NCBI RefSeq assembly: GCF_020515695.1
Contig: NZ_JAIWJA010000001.1
Location: 1,020,246-1,084,245 of the forward strand
Source: Pseudomonas sp. MWU16-30317
GTDB lineage: Bacteria > Pseudomonadota > Gammaproteobacteria > Pseudomonadales > Pseudomonadaceae
DNA length: 64,000 nt
Direction: 5' to 3'
Below, piece by piece: positions 54,729 through 63,462 of this stretch (position 1 is its first letter; every line of letters starts with the position of its first letter). The notes beneath the pieces were generated by a model. It was not told the origin of the DNA. It did no database searches and saw only the letters and a list, made by a program, of their open reading frames with translations. Both the position numbers and the translations under genes were made by a program.

Positions 54729-54998
54729 GGTGCACCCACTCAGGATCTTTTTTATTGGAGACTTGGACAATCGCTCCCGTGCGATCATTCCTTACCACAT
54801 AAGAACCATCCTTAGCGATATACCCAGTAGCTGGATCGTTAAGGCGGCTCCCCGACACAGTATCAAAGCGAGTATCTTTCGTCACAACCGTTTTGACTGG
54901 TTTATCGATTACAGGCTGTATAGAGCTTTCCGTCCACCCCGTTTACCCATTGGTCGGCAATCTTTGGTTCAATCGTAATTGAAATTCCTTTTGCACCA
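54709..54998 (-). pseudogene. Orphan colicin E5-like RNase module, frameshifted
   Basis: The module starts at the junction sequence GGTGCAAAAG (54988-54997) with VGAKGISITIEPKIADQ. In a different frame it continues as TESSIQPVIDKPVKTVVTKD, then GYIAKDGSYVVRNDRTGAIV and QVSNKKDPEW to the stop at 54709. The second part is the colicin E5 C-terminal RNase pattern (PF12106; cleaves tRNAs with queuine anticodons). Two missing bases near 54925-54945 would restore the family MGKRGWTE linker. There is no start codon. It is thus a silent and probably dead copy. Confidence 0.7.
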
Positions 54999-55011
54999 AC
55001 AAATAAAGCAG

Positions 55012-55266
55012 TTAATTATTTTTTAGCTGCCTGATCGGATCCCAATCATTAGGTTTGAGTTGATGCTTGCTCCACCACTGCATCCCCTCAGAAACCCACT
55101 TTCCACGTAAATCGGAATGAGCGGCTGTCGAGTCATCATACCCAAATTCTGTCCCGCAGCATGGGCAAATATTGTACGAGGCACAGCCAAAACTGTCATA
55201 CGCCGGCTCATTGAGATCAGGATATTGGCATACCGGACATACATATTTTTGATTACTATTGAGCAT
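55012..55266 (-). CDS. Cysteine-rich immunity protein
   Basis: An 84-residue protein carries two CPxC pairs: YVCPVCQYPDLNEPAYDSFG and YNICPCCGTEFGYDDST, a zinc-ribbon-like fold. It ends with W/K-rich helices (EGMQWWSKHQLKPNDWDPIRQL). This pattern is common as the partner of HGxDF-type toxins in CDI and Rhs loci. The ATG at 55266 overlaps the toxin stop by 11 bp (in TTTTAATGCTCAATAG). The frame is open further upstream, but that part belongs to the toxin gene in another frame. Confidence 0.8.
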   Translation of the reverse strand: MLNSNQKYVCPVCQYPDLNEPAYDSFGCASYNICPCCGTEFGYDDSTAAHSDLRGKWVSEGMQWWSKHQLKPNDWDPIRQLKNN

Positions 55267-55576
55267 TAAAATAGTCCAAGTTTGAACCCTTACCATGCAC
55301 TGCTGGGTCAGGTTTGTAGTACGTGCGAATACTTCCCCCACTTGATACGACCCCAAATTCATCGGTGCCAGGGTTGTAGCGTACGATATCTCCATTAGGT
55401 CTTGCTTTTTCAAGCACGCCCGCAAGCTTCGGGGCTGTTAAGAACTTATCAGCTTGTGCTTGGTACTCAAGCTTATTTTTCGCGCCAAAGTCACTGCCAT
55501 GACGTGCAAAATGGTCATCAAGCTTGGCTTGGTCGGCAAACTTCGCTCCGCTTCCTGTCGCTTTTGCACCATCAAA
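55256..55576 (-). pseudogene. Orphan CdiA-CT, HGxDF-type putative RNase, no start codon
   Basis: A continuous frame begins FDGAKATGSGAKFADQAK at the junction repeat (55561-55570). It has the core LDDHFARHGSDFGAKNKLEY and ends GSIRTYYKPDPAVHGKGSN then LDYFNAQ. This toxin tail is widespread in CdiA, Rhs and LXG proteins and is thought to be an RNase of the BECR fold. It lacks a start, since the upstream immunity stop (55572) is immediately before. The matching Cys-rich immunity gene follows. It is intact as a cassette. Confidence 0.72.
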
Positions 55577-55928
55577 TTACTAACACTGGAGACACACCAA
55601 ACCTTGTCGTAAGAACATAAGACTCCAAACCATTTGAATCTGGGACAATCATCAAAGACCCTGCACTTCCAAAATCAAGCGCCAATATCCCCTCTGCCTC
55701 AAGGCGCGCACTCTCAACTTTGTGGTTCAAAAAATCAATAACTAGCAAGCTAGTAGCAACCTCCTCGCCGTGCCCCCATCGCTCGCAGTCGTTATTAATG
55801 CTTTTAAAAGGACACTGAATTAACACGGTTACTCCATTTTCGAAAATCAGAACCTGCGAACCTATACCAATAGTGACACCTGTCAGCACTGCTGACCTCA
55901 ACTCCGCCAAATCTGATTCATCAATCAT
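55572..55928 (-). CDS. Probable immunity protein of the type-24-like module
   Basis: A 118-residue protein starts MIDESDLAELRSAVLTGVTI, largely beta strands, acidic. It is 9 bp after the toxin fragment at 55938-56294. The position defines it as that fragment's immunity. No family name is offered. Confidence 0.68.
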   Translation of the reverse strand: MIDESDLAELRSAVLTGVTIGIGSQVLIFENGVTVLIQCPFKSINNDCERWGHGEEVATSLLVIDFLNHKVESARLEAEGILALDFGSAGSLMIVPDSNGLESYVLTTRFGVSPVLVI

Positions 55929-55937
55929 ATCTTCCTC

Positions 55938-56294
55938 TTAACGCTTAGGCGGCACGGTGTTGGGTGGCAGTGGCACATGCGTATCTCCCCTTGCACCAGT
56001 TCCACCCGTGGCCGGATTTATAGGTTGCCCATTTTTCACGGATATCCAGTATCCATTTTCCAAACCGGGAACAGGCGTAGAACCTGAAGGCATCAACCGA
56101 ATATATGTGCTACCTGGAGCACTTGGGTCGGAACCGGATGGATAGTAGATTGTACTACCTTGCGTTTTACCTGGACGACTTACCCAGCCCGGAGGAATAA
56201 CTGGCCCCTGAGGAGGATTCGATAGAGGTTGCAATTTTGGAGGGATTTTTGGGCCAGCACTGATGAAGCCCGCCTCTTTTGCACCAAGTAAAAA
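55938..56294 (-). pseudogene. Orphan CdiA-CT fragment, polymorphic toxin (possibly type 24), no start
   Basis: A frame from the junction (56276-56285) reads LLGAKEAGFISAGPKIPPK. It continues with a Pro/Gly-rich tail (PVIPPGWVSRPGKTQGSTIY, YIRLMPSGSTPVPGLENGYW, ending THVPLPPNTVPPKR). The tail resembles the polymorphic toxin type 24 family as I recall it, but I cannot confirm. No start codon lies before the junction; an internal weak start at 56234 would remove the beginning. The immunity gene follows after 9 bp. Confidence 0.6.
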
Positions 56295-56600
56295 TTACTC
56301 TTTTCGACGATAAACGACCCTCTCAGCTTCCGACAAGCTAGGTAGGTCTTCGTTGCCGACCAAAATTTCCGACTTGCATTTTAAATTTGAGTCCTGATAA
56401 GCAGTATATTGACATATGATATCTTCGACTTCATCAATATCATCCTCTATATTTTCTTCAAGATAAAATCTAATTAGCCAAACATCATCTTCACAAGACA
56501 ATACCACCATCCTGAAGTTTGGAGTAACTGCCCCCAGCATCGCTTGAACAAGCATTAAGACTTGGAAATTCCAAGTTTTCAATTCGGCTTCTGCATTCAT
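56295..56600 (-). CDS. Probable immunity protein of the Ntox50-like module
   Basis: A 101-residue acidic protein starts MNAEAELKTWNFQVLMLVQA. Its ATG overlaps the toxin stop by 4 bp (ATGA). The DDVWLIRFYLEENIEDDIDE stretch and pattern resemble small immunity proteins of the colicin-type RNase group. A TTG four codons upstream is possible but lies in the toxin end. Confidence 0.7.
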   Translation of the reverse strand: MNAEAELKTWNFQVLMLVQAMLGAVTPNFRMVVLSCEDDVWLIRFYLEENIEDDIDEVEDIICQYTAYQDSNLKCKSEILVGNEDLPSLSEAERVVYRRKE

Positions 56601-56959
56601 TTCTGAGTCCAATTAGGGTTAGCAGGGACAATACTTGGGCTTTTTGTACCTTTGATGATAAAGACATTAGTTGGCTGAGCGGTTATACCAACGCCAGCGT
56701 TAACGTTGGTGCCGGTTACGCCTTCAAACTTGACCACCGGAAACCCTTGAGCATTCTTACCTAAAATCTTAACCTGCCCTATGCGGTAAGCATCTAGTAC
56801 TTTTTGAGCATCATCAACGCTGTTCAAGAACCCACCGCCTCCTCGAGCTTCAAGCTCAGGCCTTCCAGCGATATGCCGAAGCTGTTTCTGGCTGATTTTG
56901 CCAGCCACCGCTGGAAAGTCTCTAGGTGTAAGAATGCCTTTTGCACCGAAAAACCAATC
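56597..56959 (-). pseudogene. Orphan CdiA-CT fragment, Ntox50-like, no start codon
   Basis: A frame follows the Imm35 stop directly and starts DWFFGAKGILTPRDFPAVAG with the junction repeat at 56938-56947. The tail has ISQKQLRHIAGRPELEAR, FLNSVDDAQKVLDAYRIGQV, then VVKFEGVTGTNVNAG, TNVFIIKGTKSPSIVPANPN. The order of conserved parts (QxRHI, daqkvld, T.vfiI, IVPA.P) fits the predicted RNase Ntox50. No good start; the first Met-like codon is a GTG inside the toxin. Confidence 0.6.
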
Positions 56960-57235
56960 TTATTTTTTTGACTTACTGATCACATAGTGATCAAGATATT
57001 CTTTCAGCGGCTTGGCGGTCCCTAAAACATGAATCTCTCCAGTTTCCTTATCAATCAGGAATGGTCCGTTTCCAGCCAGTTGAGCCGACAGGTTCCCTGT
57101 CTCCAAATACTCTTTAGATTGATAGCAAAAAAACCATCCCTCAGAGAACGTGCCCTCATGCGTTAGCTGCAAAGGAATCTCAGAGTCTTTCAAATATTCC
57201 TTAGCTCTTTCCAAAGCGTATTCGTAGGTAATCAT
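56960..57235 (-). CDS. Imm35-like immunity protein
   Basis: A 91-residue protein starts MITYEYALERAKEYLKDSEI. It has WFFCYQSKEYLETGNLSAQL, then AGNGPFLIDKETGEIHVLGT and LKEYLDHYV, the pattern of immunity family Imm35 (PF15567). Its ATG overlaps the stop of the papain-fold toxin by one base (TAATG). It should neutralise that deamidase/protease-like toxin. Confidence 0.82.
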   Translation of the reverse strand: MITYEYALERAKEYLKDSEIPLQLTHEGTFSEGWFFCYQSKEYLETGNLSAQLAGNGPFLIDKETGEIHVLGTAKPLKEYLDHYVISKSKK

Positions 57236-60200
57236 TAGTTAGTTCTCAATAACTGCAATGTCTTAAAATTACTCATATTTGCCGGCTTTCCAGTCTGCCC
57301 ATCGAGATAACGAATAGCCCCATTCTGATTAACTACGTTGAATACATGGCCTGGCTGACCTGGACCATAGGAGCCAAACACAATCCCACGTGCGCCGTCC
57401 CCACCACTAATCATGTGCTGGGTGATGGTTTCGGGTGAAGACACACCGCTAAACTTAGCTCCATATTGCTTCTCCAGCACGGTCAACGGAACACCCTTGG
57501 TTGAGTTTATCGGCAATGCAGATTCTGGATTACCTGCCAGTGTTGCATCAGTAGCAATTGAACAATTAACGCAGTTATGAGTTCGCCCAGCGTCTGGGTA
57601 ACCTGGATTGACGTTCCTTATTGAACCGGCAGTTTCGTCCGCAACCCCTGCCGCTTTTGCACCACCGGCCCCACCCTTCGCAATCACCTTCCCCGGCCCA
57701 ATCCCCGCCGCCAAGATTTTCAGCGATCCCGCCACCAGAGCAGCCCGGTCTGGGCTCAACCCCAGTTCAGTAACCAGAATATCCGCAATCGCGTCAGCTG
57801 TATGCCCCGCCGTCACTCCCGCCATGAGATTTTGAAAGCCGTCGTTCTCGGCGATCAGCTGGTTCATCATCTCACGAGTTTCGGTGGGTGCCTCATCTGT
57901 CAAGCTTCTGAAATACGCTCTATCTGCCTCGGCTTGCGCTACCACGTTAGCGACTTGTCCGCATTGTTTTATATCCGCTTGGCAGGCGGCGAGGCTATCG
58001 TTCAGCTGCTTTTCACTTAGCTCATGAAATTCAGTATAAATGGATTTCGAGCACGCGATGTCTGCACCGCAAGAAACCAATTCATGACCCGCACGATCGA
58101 GATCTGAATGGCTCAAGGTATTATATTGCGTGGCGTTCGCAGCTACGCTTGCCGCGATCGTTGGGTCTCCTCCTGTAATTACTGCGGAGAGCACACCGAC
58201 CAGCTGAGACATCGCCAACAAATTCGCTTGGGCTTGCTGCACGCCAGGCATATTTGGGTCGTAGTTGGGCGGTAGCACTACGCTCGCCAAATACTGCACG
58301 ACCGCCTCGTTGGCACCACCTGCCAACGCTCCGGTCTTAAAGTCCCCGCCCATGGCCATGGACTTCAGCCCACCAAGTAACGCGTGCGCTGCCACCTTAC
58401 TAGGGCTGCCATCGACCAGTTGAGTATCGCCAAGTTTCTTCGCTGCCACAGCTCCGGCGATGTCGATGATCGCGCCCAGGAGGTTATTGCCAAAGTTCTG
58501 GCCAAGGCTGCCACCATTAATCGCAGTCTGAACAAGACTATCGGCTCCCACCTTCAGCATCACCTGACCCGCGCTATCGAGGTTAAAGCCAAGCTGGGTT
58601 GGATCAAATCCGAGCGTGTTACCGATACCTCCTGTAAGCCCAGAGACCAAATAACCTTTTAGGCTTGCGCTACTGGTTGTGTCCTTAAGCGTCTTCCTTC
58701 GTTGCCGATGAAGCTGGTCGCAGCCTTGGTTTCGACGGCCAGCGCTACTGCGTTTGCAAACCCAGCAGCGAATGTGCCGCTGGTTGCACCCACCAGACCT
58801 GCAGCTGCGCCACCAGTGACCGCAGCGAGGGCAATCGCGATCACCAACTGTGCGGCAGCCCCTAGGCTGGAATTTTCGTATTTAAATCGTTGATGGATTT
58901 CGGCGACCTGACGCCAATCGATATCTCCCCGTTTCTCAGCATCTTTGAGCCATGCCAGCTTCGGATCGGCTGCGACCATCGAGTCGATTGCTTGGCTGAC
59001 AGTCGCCTTGTTGACCTTTGTTATATCGATCTTGAGGCCGTTGACGGCATTGATCGCGACGGTGCCCTTAGCCGTCAGCTCACTTTGCCGCAATGTTTCG
59101 TCAGTGCTGCCTTTACCCTTAGAGCTATTCCACGCAAGACTGGAATTACTCTTGGTGTGAGTTTCCTGGCGCTGATCCTTCACGCCTTCAAATGCCAAAC
59201 TACCGCCGCTGGTAATCAGCAGATCTTTGCCGCTATCAAGCTTCGCGACCTGATAACGCTGATCACCTCCGCTGAGCAACGATACATCCCCATCGGCACT
59301 TATTTCGCTGCCGATATTCGTGACCCGTGTTGACTCGTCATGCTTGGTCTTCTTTTGGCCGAAAGAGCCCTTCTTCTTATAGTCATACAGCGAATAATGA
59401 CTATCCTGCGCGGCCAGTACATTTAGGGTCCCACCGGCCACCAAAGAAGCATCCTGACCAGCAGTAACGCGGCTGGAGACCAGCGTCATATCTTCGCCAG
59501 CCGTCAGATCAATCGCCCCACCCGCAGTGATGCCACTCATGACCTGAGTCACATCATCCTTCTGCGTCTTCGTATGCTTGTTCTTGTCGTATTTATGCGC
59601 CTCATCCGCCGCCGAACTGACCGTCAGGTTCTCGGTGGCCGTCATGGCCACGGCACCCTTCGCGGCCACCTGACTGGCGACCACATTGATATCCCGGCCA
59701 CCCTGCACAGCCACATCGCGGCCCGCGTCTACGGTCGAGCCGAGCTGCGTGATATCACTGCTGGTGTGCTTGCTGTTCAACACCTGGCTGTTGGTGACCT
59801 GCGTGGCGGCGATATTCACATCGCGCCCGGCGGTCAGGGTCAGATCACGGCCGCTTTGCAGGGCGCTGCCGACGTTGTTGATGTCTCGCCCAGCGGAAAT
59901 GCTCAGATCATTGGCCGCCTCGATACGCGAGGCGCTGTCGACATAGTCCTTGTGCAGTTGGCCGCGGGCGGTGCTGTCCAGCGAGACCACGGTGCGTTCG
60001 TTGACCACATCACCGGTGACGGCGGTGACCGCCACGTCGCGCCCAGCGATGATGCCGCCGGACTTGTTGGTGACGTTGTTGATCGCCAGGGCATCCAGCC
60101 GGTCGCCAGCGTCGATCAGGCCGCTGTTGACCAGGTCCTGGCCAGCGGTGGCGCTGAGGTTGCCGGTGGCTTTCAGGGTGCCAGCGTTATCGAGGTTCTG

Positions 60201-60405
60201 GCCGTCGATAAAGGCCTGGCCGGTGCGGGCGGTGACGGCTTGTTGGATCAGGCGTTGCTCGTAGAGGCCATCGCCCAGGCGTTTGGCGCTGGTGTCGGGG
60301 TCATAGCCGAGGGCTGCGGGCAGGTAGTCCGACCTCACGAATTGCTTCGAGGTCGGTGAGCGCGGGGTTGGTTTCGATCAACTGGGCGAAAGAACGCCCT
60401 CCCCT
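57235..60405 (-). pseudogene. 5'-truncated second cdiA copy with papain-fold deamidase CT
   Basis: A long fragment of a filamentous hemagglutinin-type CdiA begins abruptly near 60405 (FAQLIETNPALTDL). Haemagglutinin repeats cover most of 58900-60340 (for example GRDINNVGSALQSGRDLTLT and GRDINVVASQVAAKGAV). The pretoxin region and the tail follow: RTHNCVNCSIATDATLAG (catalytic Cys), PGHVFNVVNQNG (His), YLDGQTG (Asp), the PF15644 toxin-glutamine-deamidase pattern. Two frameshifts are visible. One extra base is at about 60338-60348. One missing A is at about 58695 (GGAAGACG for GGAAAGACG), after which the frame reads TLKDTTSSASLKGYLVSGLT. It has no secretion N-terminus, so it cannot be exported as it stands. 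Confidence 0.85.
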
Positions 60406-60532
60406 TTAATTAATGTCGTGAACCCCAGATTATCGGTACTGTGCTTACCAAAAAAACGTACATCCGAAATATTTCCGCAAGAAACTGAAGACTAAAGCTG
60501 ATTATTAAAGAGCAAAACTGCAAACCTCTAAA

Positions 60533-61081
60533 TTATCTATTTATTATAATTGGAACGAACACCGCCCCTCCCTGAGGAGCCTTGATCAAGCCATCGCTTT
60601 CTATAACTTTTACCCCTTTGCTTTCTGCAAAATTGAACACCTTCACCGTAGCCTCCCTATCGACATACCCACCATCATCGATGATAGCGCTAAACCCCAT
60701 CTGACGTTGTTTTTCGATAAACTGCAATTGTTTGGTGAGACCAAACGTTTTAAGACTTACCGCATTAATGTTTGACCATTTCAGCTTCGCGATAGGTGTG
60801 TATTCTAAGCTCATAGCGTTCCAGTCGAGCACTAGCAATGCATCCTGTGTTACCGCAAAGATACAAAAATGCATAGATCCGGTATTCGATCCCGGCGTAG
60901 CTAGAATCACATTGCAGCGACCATGCTGAGAGATAGGGCCTAGAATTTCAGGCATTTGCTTGACCATTTGATCAGCAAACTCTGGGCGATCATAATAAAT
61001 AGTCGCCTTATCCAAACTTGTAGCACATCCTGATAACATACCGGCAAAAACTATGCATTTAAAAATCATTCTATAGCACAT
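60533..61081 (-). CDS. Putative lipoprotein
   Basis: A 182-residue protein has a lipoprotein signal ending LSGCATS (lipidated Cys at about residue 19). The mature domain is alpha/beta (ATIYYDRPEFADQMVKQMPE, GGAVFVPIIINR). AGGGGG precedes the ATG at 61081. It lies between the PoNi-like immunity gene and the truncated cdiA copy and is AT-rich like its neighbours. Function unknown; it may be carried as a passenger or act as an envelope-located immunity factor. Confidence 0.75.
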   Translation of the reverse strand: MCYRMIFKCIVFAGMLSGCATSLDKATIYYDRPEFADQMVKQMPEILGPISQHGRCNVILATPGSNTGSMHFCIFAVTQDALLVLDWNAMSLEYTPIAKLKWSNINAVSLKTFGLTKQLQFIEKQRQMGFSAIIDDGGYVDREATVKVFNFAESKGVKVIESDGLIKAPQGGAVFVPIIINR

Positions 61082-61114
61082 AACATCCCCCTAAAATATC
61101 GAAAACGATTCCCT

Positions 61115-61990
61115 TTACCTCTGCGAAAAAAACTTAGCAAACCAGTTTTTTTTAGGATCCTCGCGCTTAGGATGTGTCGATGGCCCTAACGGACGGAGGA
61201 GATCTCCTGGATAATGCTCGTGTCCAAGACAAAGGTAATCGTCTAGATCGAAGGCCTTGACGGCGGCAACCGCTTCAATGCACCAACGTCCAAAATAACT
61301 GCCCATTGACAGAGGATTTTTTTCCGGATCGCCAAAAACGTACCAGTACGGCTCATCTGGGGGTGACTTCCTATTATTAGGACTCGGCCGCTTAAGCTCT
61401 CTATACCAATTCTCTACAAAATTTTTAAGCAAGTGTGGCTGAAGTTCAGATGATGAATCAATACACTTAAGCAATCTAGAATACGGTTTTTCGTGCAGCA
61501 AATTCATCCCAATCGGCCTTTGATGTTCGCGGCTAGCGATGATCCTATCAAGCAAGACATCTTCGCCTTCGCCAGATATCAGATTCAACAAACGCTTCCA
61601 ATCCTTATCATTTATATTTAAGGCCAACGCCAAACCGACCAACCTAAAGCACCAATTATAGTGATTCAGATTGCAAAGCTCGAAAATCCAGTCCCGGCAG
61701 CGCTCAACACCATTTTCCCTACAGAATTTAACAGACTCTTCGTTTGAGCGTTCCCATGACTCAAGCAATCCTGAAAAATACTCCATCAAACTATCGACCT
61801 CGTCACCCCTTGAATACTTCAAAAGCATTATACGAAAATATTTTTCTGTTAAATTAAAAAGGTATTGGGGCTCATATTGAGAATTTTCAGCAGGGACCTT
61901 AAGTCGTTCGAGGCTATTTGCTATCGATTTAATTTCCGCGAATACTCTGCCGTCCCAGTAACTCGAATCACCGATCATATCCCTAGTCAT
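61115..61990 (-). CDS. PoNi-like (DUF1910/DUF1911) immunity protein
   Basis: A 291-residue helical protein starts MTRDMIGDSSYWDGRVFAEI. The C-terminal part with EPYWYVFGDPEKNPLSMGSY and FGRWCIEAVAAVKAFDLDDY, then HYPGDLLRPL, matches the DUF1911 half of PoNi immunity proteins, which protect against PoNe DNase toxins. It overlaps the 96-residue gene by 4 bp (ATGA). No intact PoNe toxin is visible next to it, so it may protect against attackers or belong to a lost toxin. Confidence 0.78.
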   Translation of the reverse strand: MTRDMIGDSSYWDGRVFAEIKSIANSLERLKVPAENSQYEPQYLFNLTEKYFRIMLLKYSRGDEVDSLMEYFSGLLESWERSNEESVKFCRENGVERCRDWIFELCNLNHYNWCFRLVGLALALNINDKDWKRLLNLISGEGEDVLLDRIIASREHQRPIGMNLLHEKPYSRLLKCIDSSSELQPHLLKNFVENWYRELKRPSPNNRKSPPDEPYWYVFGDPEKNPLSMGSYFGRWCIEAVAAVKAFDLDDYLCLGHEHYPGDLLRPLGPSTHPKREDPKKNWFAKFFSQR

Positions 61991-62277
61991 ATCTGTGCAC
62001 CTGATATGTTCCCCTTCGCAGAAAGAATTTTGGAGGTATCAACATTCTTTGTGTTCCCCTTTGAGTCAAGAACTTGAAGCTCCGTTGAACCGTCGGGTCG
62101 TACTGCGACAACCCATGTTTCTGTACGATTTAGACGTATTGACTCCGCAACCGCGCCTGCCGCATCACGTCCGACGGATCTCTCAAGTCTACCGCTTCCC
62201 AAAATCCACTCATCACTCCCTTGCTTCCCATCCAATGGTTTACCTTTCCAGCGCAGTACCTGCGCCTTTTCCCCCAT
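61987..62277 (-). CDS. Small hypothetical protein between two immunity genes
   Basis: A 96-residue protein starts MGEKAQVLRWKGKPLDGKQG and ends ILSAKGNISGAQI. It starts within the stop of the upstream gene (TAATG) and overlaps the downstream PoNi-like gene by 4 bp. The beta-strand-rich middle (ETWVVAVRPDGSTELQVLDS) is not recognised. It could be the remaining part of a toxin whose immunity is the PoNi-like protein. Confidence 0.65.
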   Translation of the reverse strand: MGEKAQVLRWKGKPLDGKQGSDEWILGSGRLERSVGRDAAGAVAESIRLNRTETWVVAVRPDGSTELQVLDSKGNTKNVDTSKILSAKGNISGAQI

Positions 62278-62789
62278 TAGATCATGTTGAGCTCTCGCAA
62301 TCTTTTCTCACTCACAAACTCCAACTCTCCACCACCCACCTTAGAACCATCTGAATAAGTGGAGTGACCACAGACGTTACACTGATAAGCAAGCAACCCG
62401 TTATATTTACCGACAAAAATACGCATCCCGTCGGATTGACACCTAGGGCATTGCCTATCGGTCTCGACAGTCACCAACGCTTCCATTGTGTCACGTAAAA
62501 ATCTGGCAATAAGCTCTGCTTCATTAGCTTGATACCCAAAAATCACTTTCTTTAAATGAGCTATATCGCCAGGTAGAAATGACGAAAATTCAACCGGCAT
62601 CAAATTCTCATCAATATGCGAAAACTCATCAATCCCATAGGTCGAAAACGGCTCAACCGTGAAGTATTTGTAGTTATCTCTAATCCACAAAAGAATCACC
62701 CCAAGAGCCTCCCTTAAAGATGAATTCTCATCCAGCAGTGTCATAGCCAATTGAAGTTCACGCCACACATACACAGGGAGAGTTCGCAT
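62277..62789 (-). CDS. Zinc-ribbon immunity protein of the EndoU-like module
   Basis: A 170-residue protein starts MRTLPVYVWRELQLAMTLLD. The C-terminal zinc ribbon has two C-x2-C pairs (CPRCQSDGMRIFVGKYNG and YQCNVCGHSTYS). Its ATG overlaps the toxin stop by one base (TAATG). Position makes it the immunity protein of the EndoU-like toxin. The combination of a helical N-terminal half with a zinc ribbon is unusual for immunity proteins I know. Confidence 0.7.
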   Translation of the reverse strand: MRTLPVYVWRELQLAMTLLDENSSLREALGVILLWIRDNYKYFTVEPFSTYGIDEFSHIDENLMPVEFSSFLPGDIAHLKKVIFGYQANEAELIARFLRDTMEALVTVETDRQCPRCQSDGMRIFVGKYNGLLAYQCNVCGHSTYSDGSKVGGGELEFVSEKRLRELNMI

Positions 62790-63205
62790 TAGTTCACTGC
62801 CTTAGCTGGGAAAGCCGTTATCAAGTTACCCGCCTTATCGGTAAATACTTTTATCACAGAGGTAGGAACACCTCCATCTTTCAGCGTAGTAGTTCCGATG
62901 ACTCTGCCCGTATCAACGGTCCTTACAAATTGACCATCTGGTAGCGCAGTAACAGGTGACTTTACGACTGGGCTACTCTGAAGAACCCCCTTCAATTCAT
63001 TTGGGCTAATAGTAAACACAGAGCGGGAATTGGAGACTTCTACGTCGAAATGACCTTTCACAACGTGATCAAAGCCCGCAGATACAGGTTTTCCAGTATC
63101 ACGGAGCGGGGTAGTTTCCGTGCGCCCATTGGCAATATTTATACGAGATTGCACTCGACCGGGCACAGGTATTGAAGCTTCACCTGCGGCTTTTGCACCA
63201 ACAGT
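62789..63205 (-). pseudogene. Orphan CdiA-CT fragment, EndoU-like RNase, no start codon
   Basis: A frame from the junction (63190-63199) reads TVGAKAAGEASIPVPGRVQS. It has RINIANGRTETTPLRDTGKP, then VSAGFDHVVKGHF (His), SRSVFTISPNELKGVLQ, LPDGQFVRTVDTGRVIG, VIKVFTDKAGNLITAFP. This agrees with the bacterial EndoU RNase family (PF14436) found in CdiA tails. A GTG at 63166 could start translation in the middle, but the natural state is a fused C-terminus. The cassette frame is intact and followed by its immunity gene. Confidence 0.68.
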
Positions 63206-63209
63206 TCAA

Positions 63210-63461
63210 TCAAAAAATAATTGAGTCCAAAATAAACTGTAGTTTCACAGGGTTCGCAGCATTCCCAAAATAATATTCATTCCCTCCATCACCGACTAGT
63301 TCAGGAGGTGTCGACTTCCAATACAGTACGAAATATTTTTCGTCCAACAAATCCTCTAGTGCGCCCGCATCATCATATGTTGAAATTCTAATGAAGGGCC
63401 CATACTCCGAGTGAATAAACACCATCACCCTCTCTCCGGTTTTCGAATCAATCATAGCCAC
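63210..63461 (-). CDS. cdiI: CdiI immunity protein of the current CdiA
   Basis: An 83-residue protein starts MAMIDSKTGERVMVFIHSEY, mainly beta strands, acidic. The ATG at 63461 is one base after the cdiA stop (63463), so it is coupled to cdiA. It should block the tail of the expressed CdiA. No immunity family is recognised. Confidence 0.72.
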   Translation of the reverse strand: MAMIDSKTGERVMVFIHSEYGPFIRISTYDDAGALEDLLDEKYFVLYWKSTPPELVGDGGNEYYFGNAANPVKLQFILDSIIF

Positions 63462-63462
63462 C

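Noticed and set aside
55267..55425. Upstream extension of the Cys-rich immunity gene to 55425
   Set aside because: That stretch codes for the HGxDF toxin tail in another frame; the ATG at 55266 fits the usual toxin-immunity overlap.
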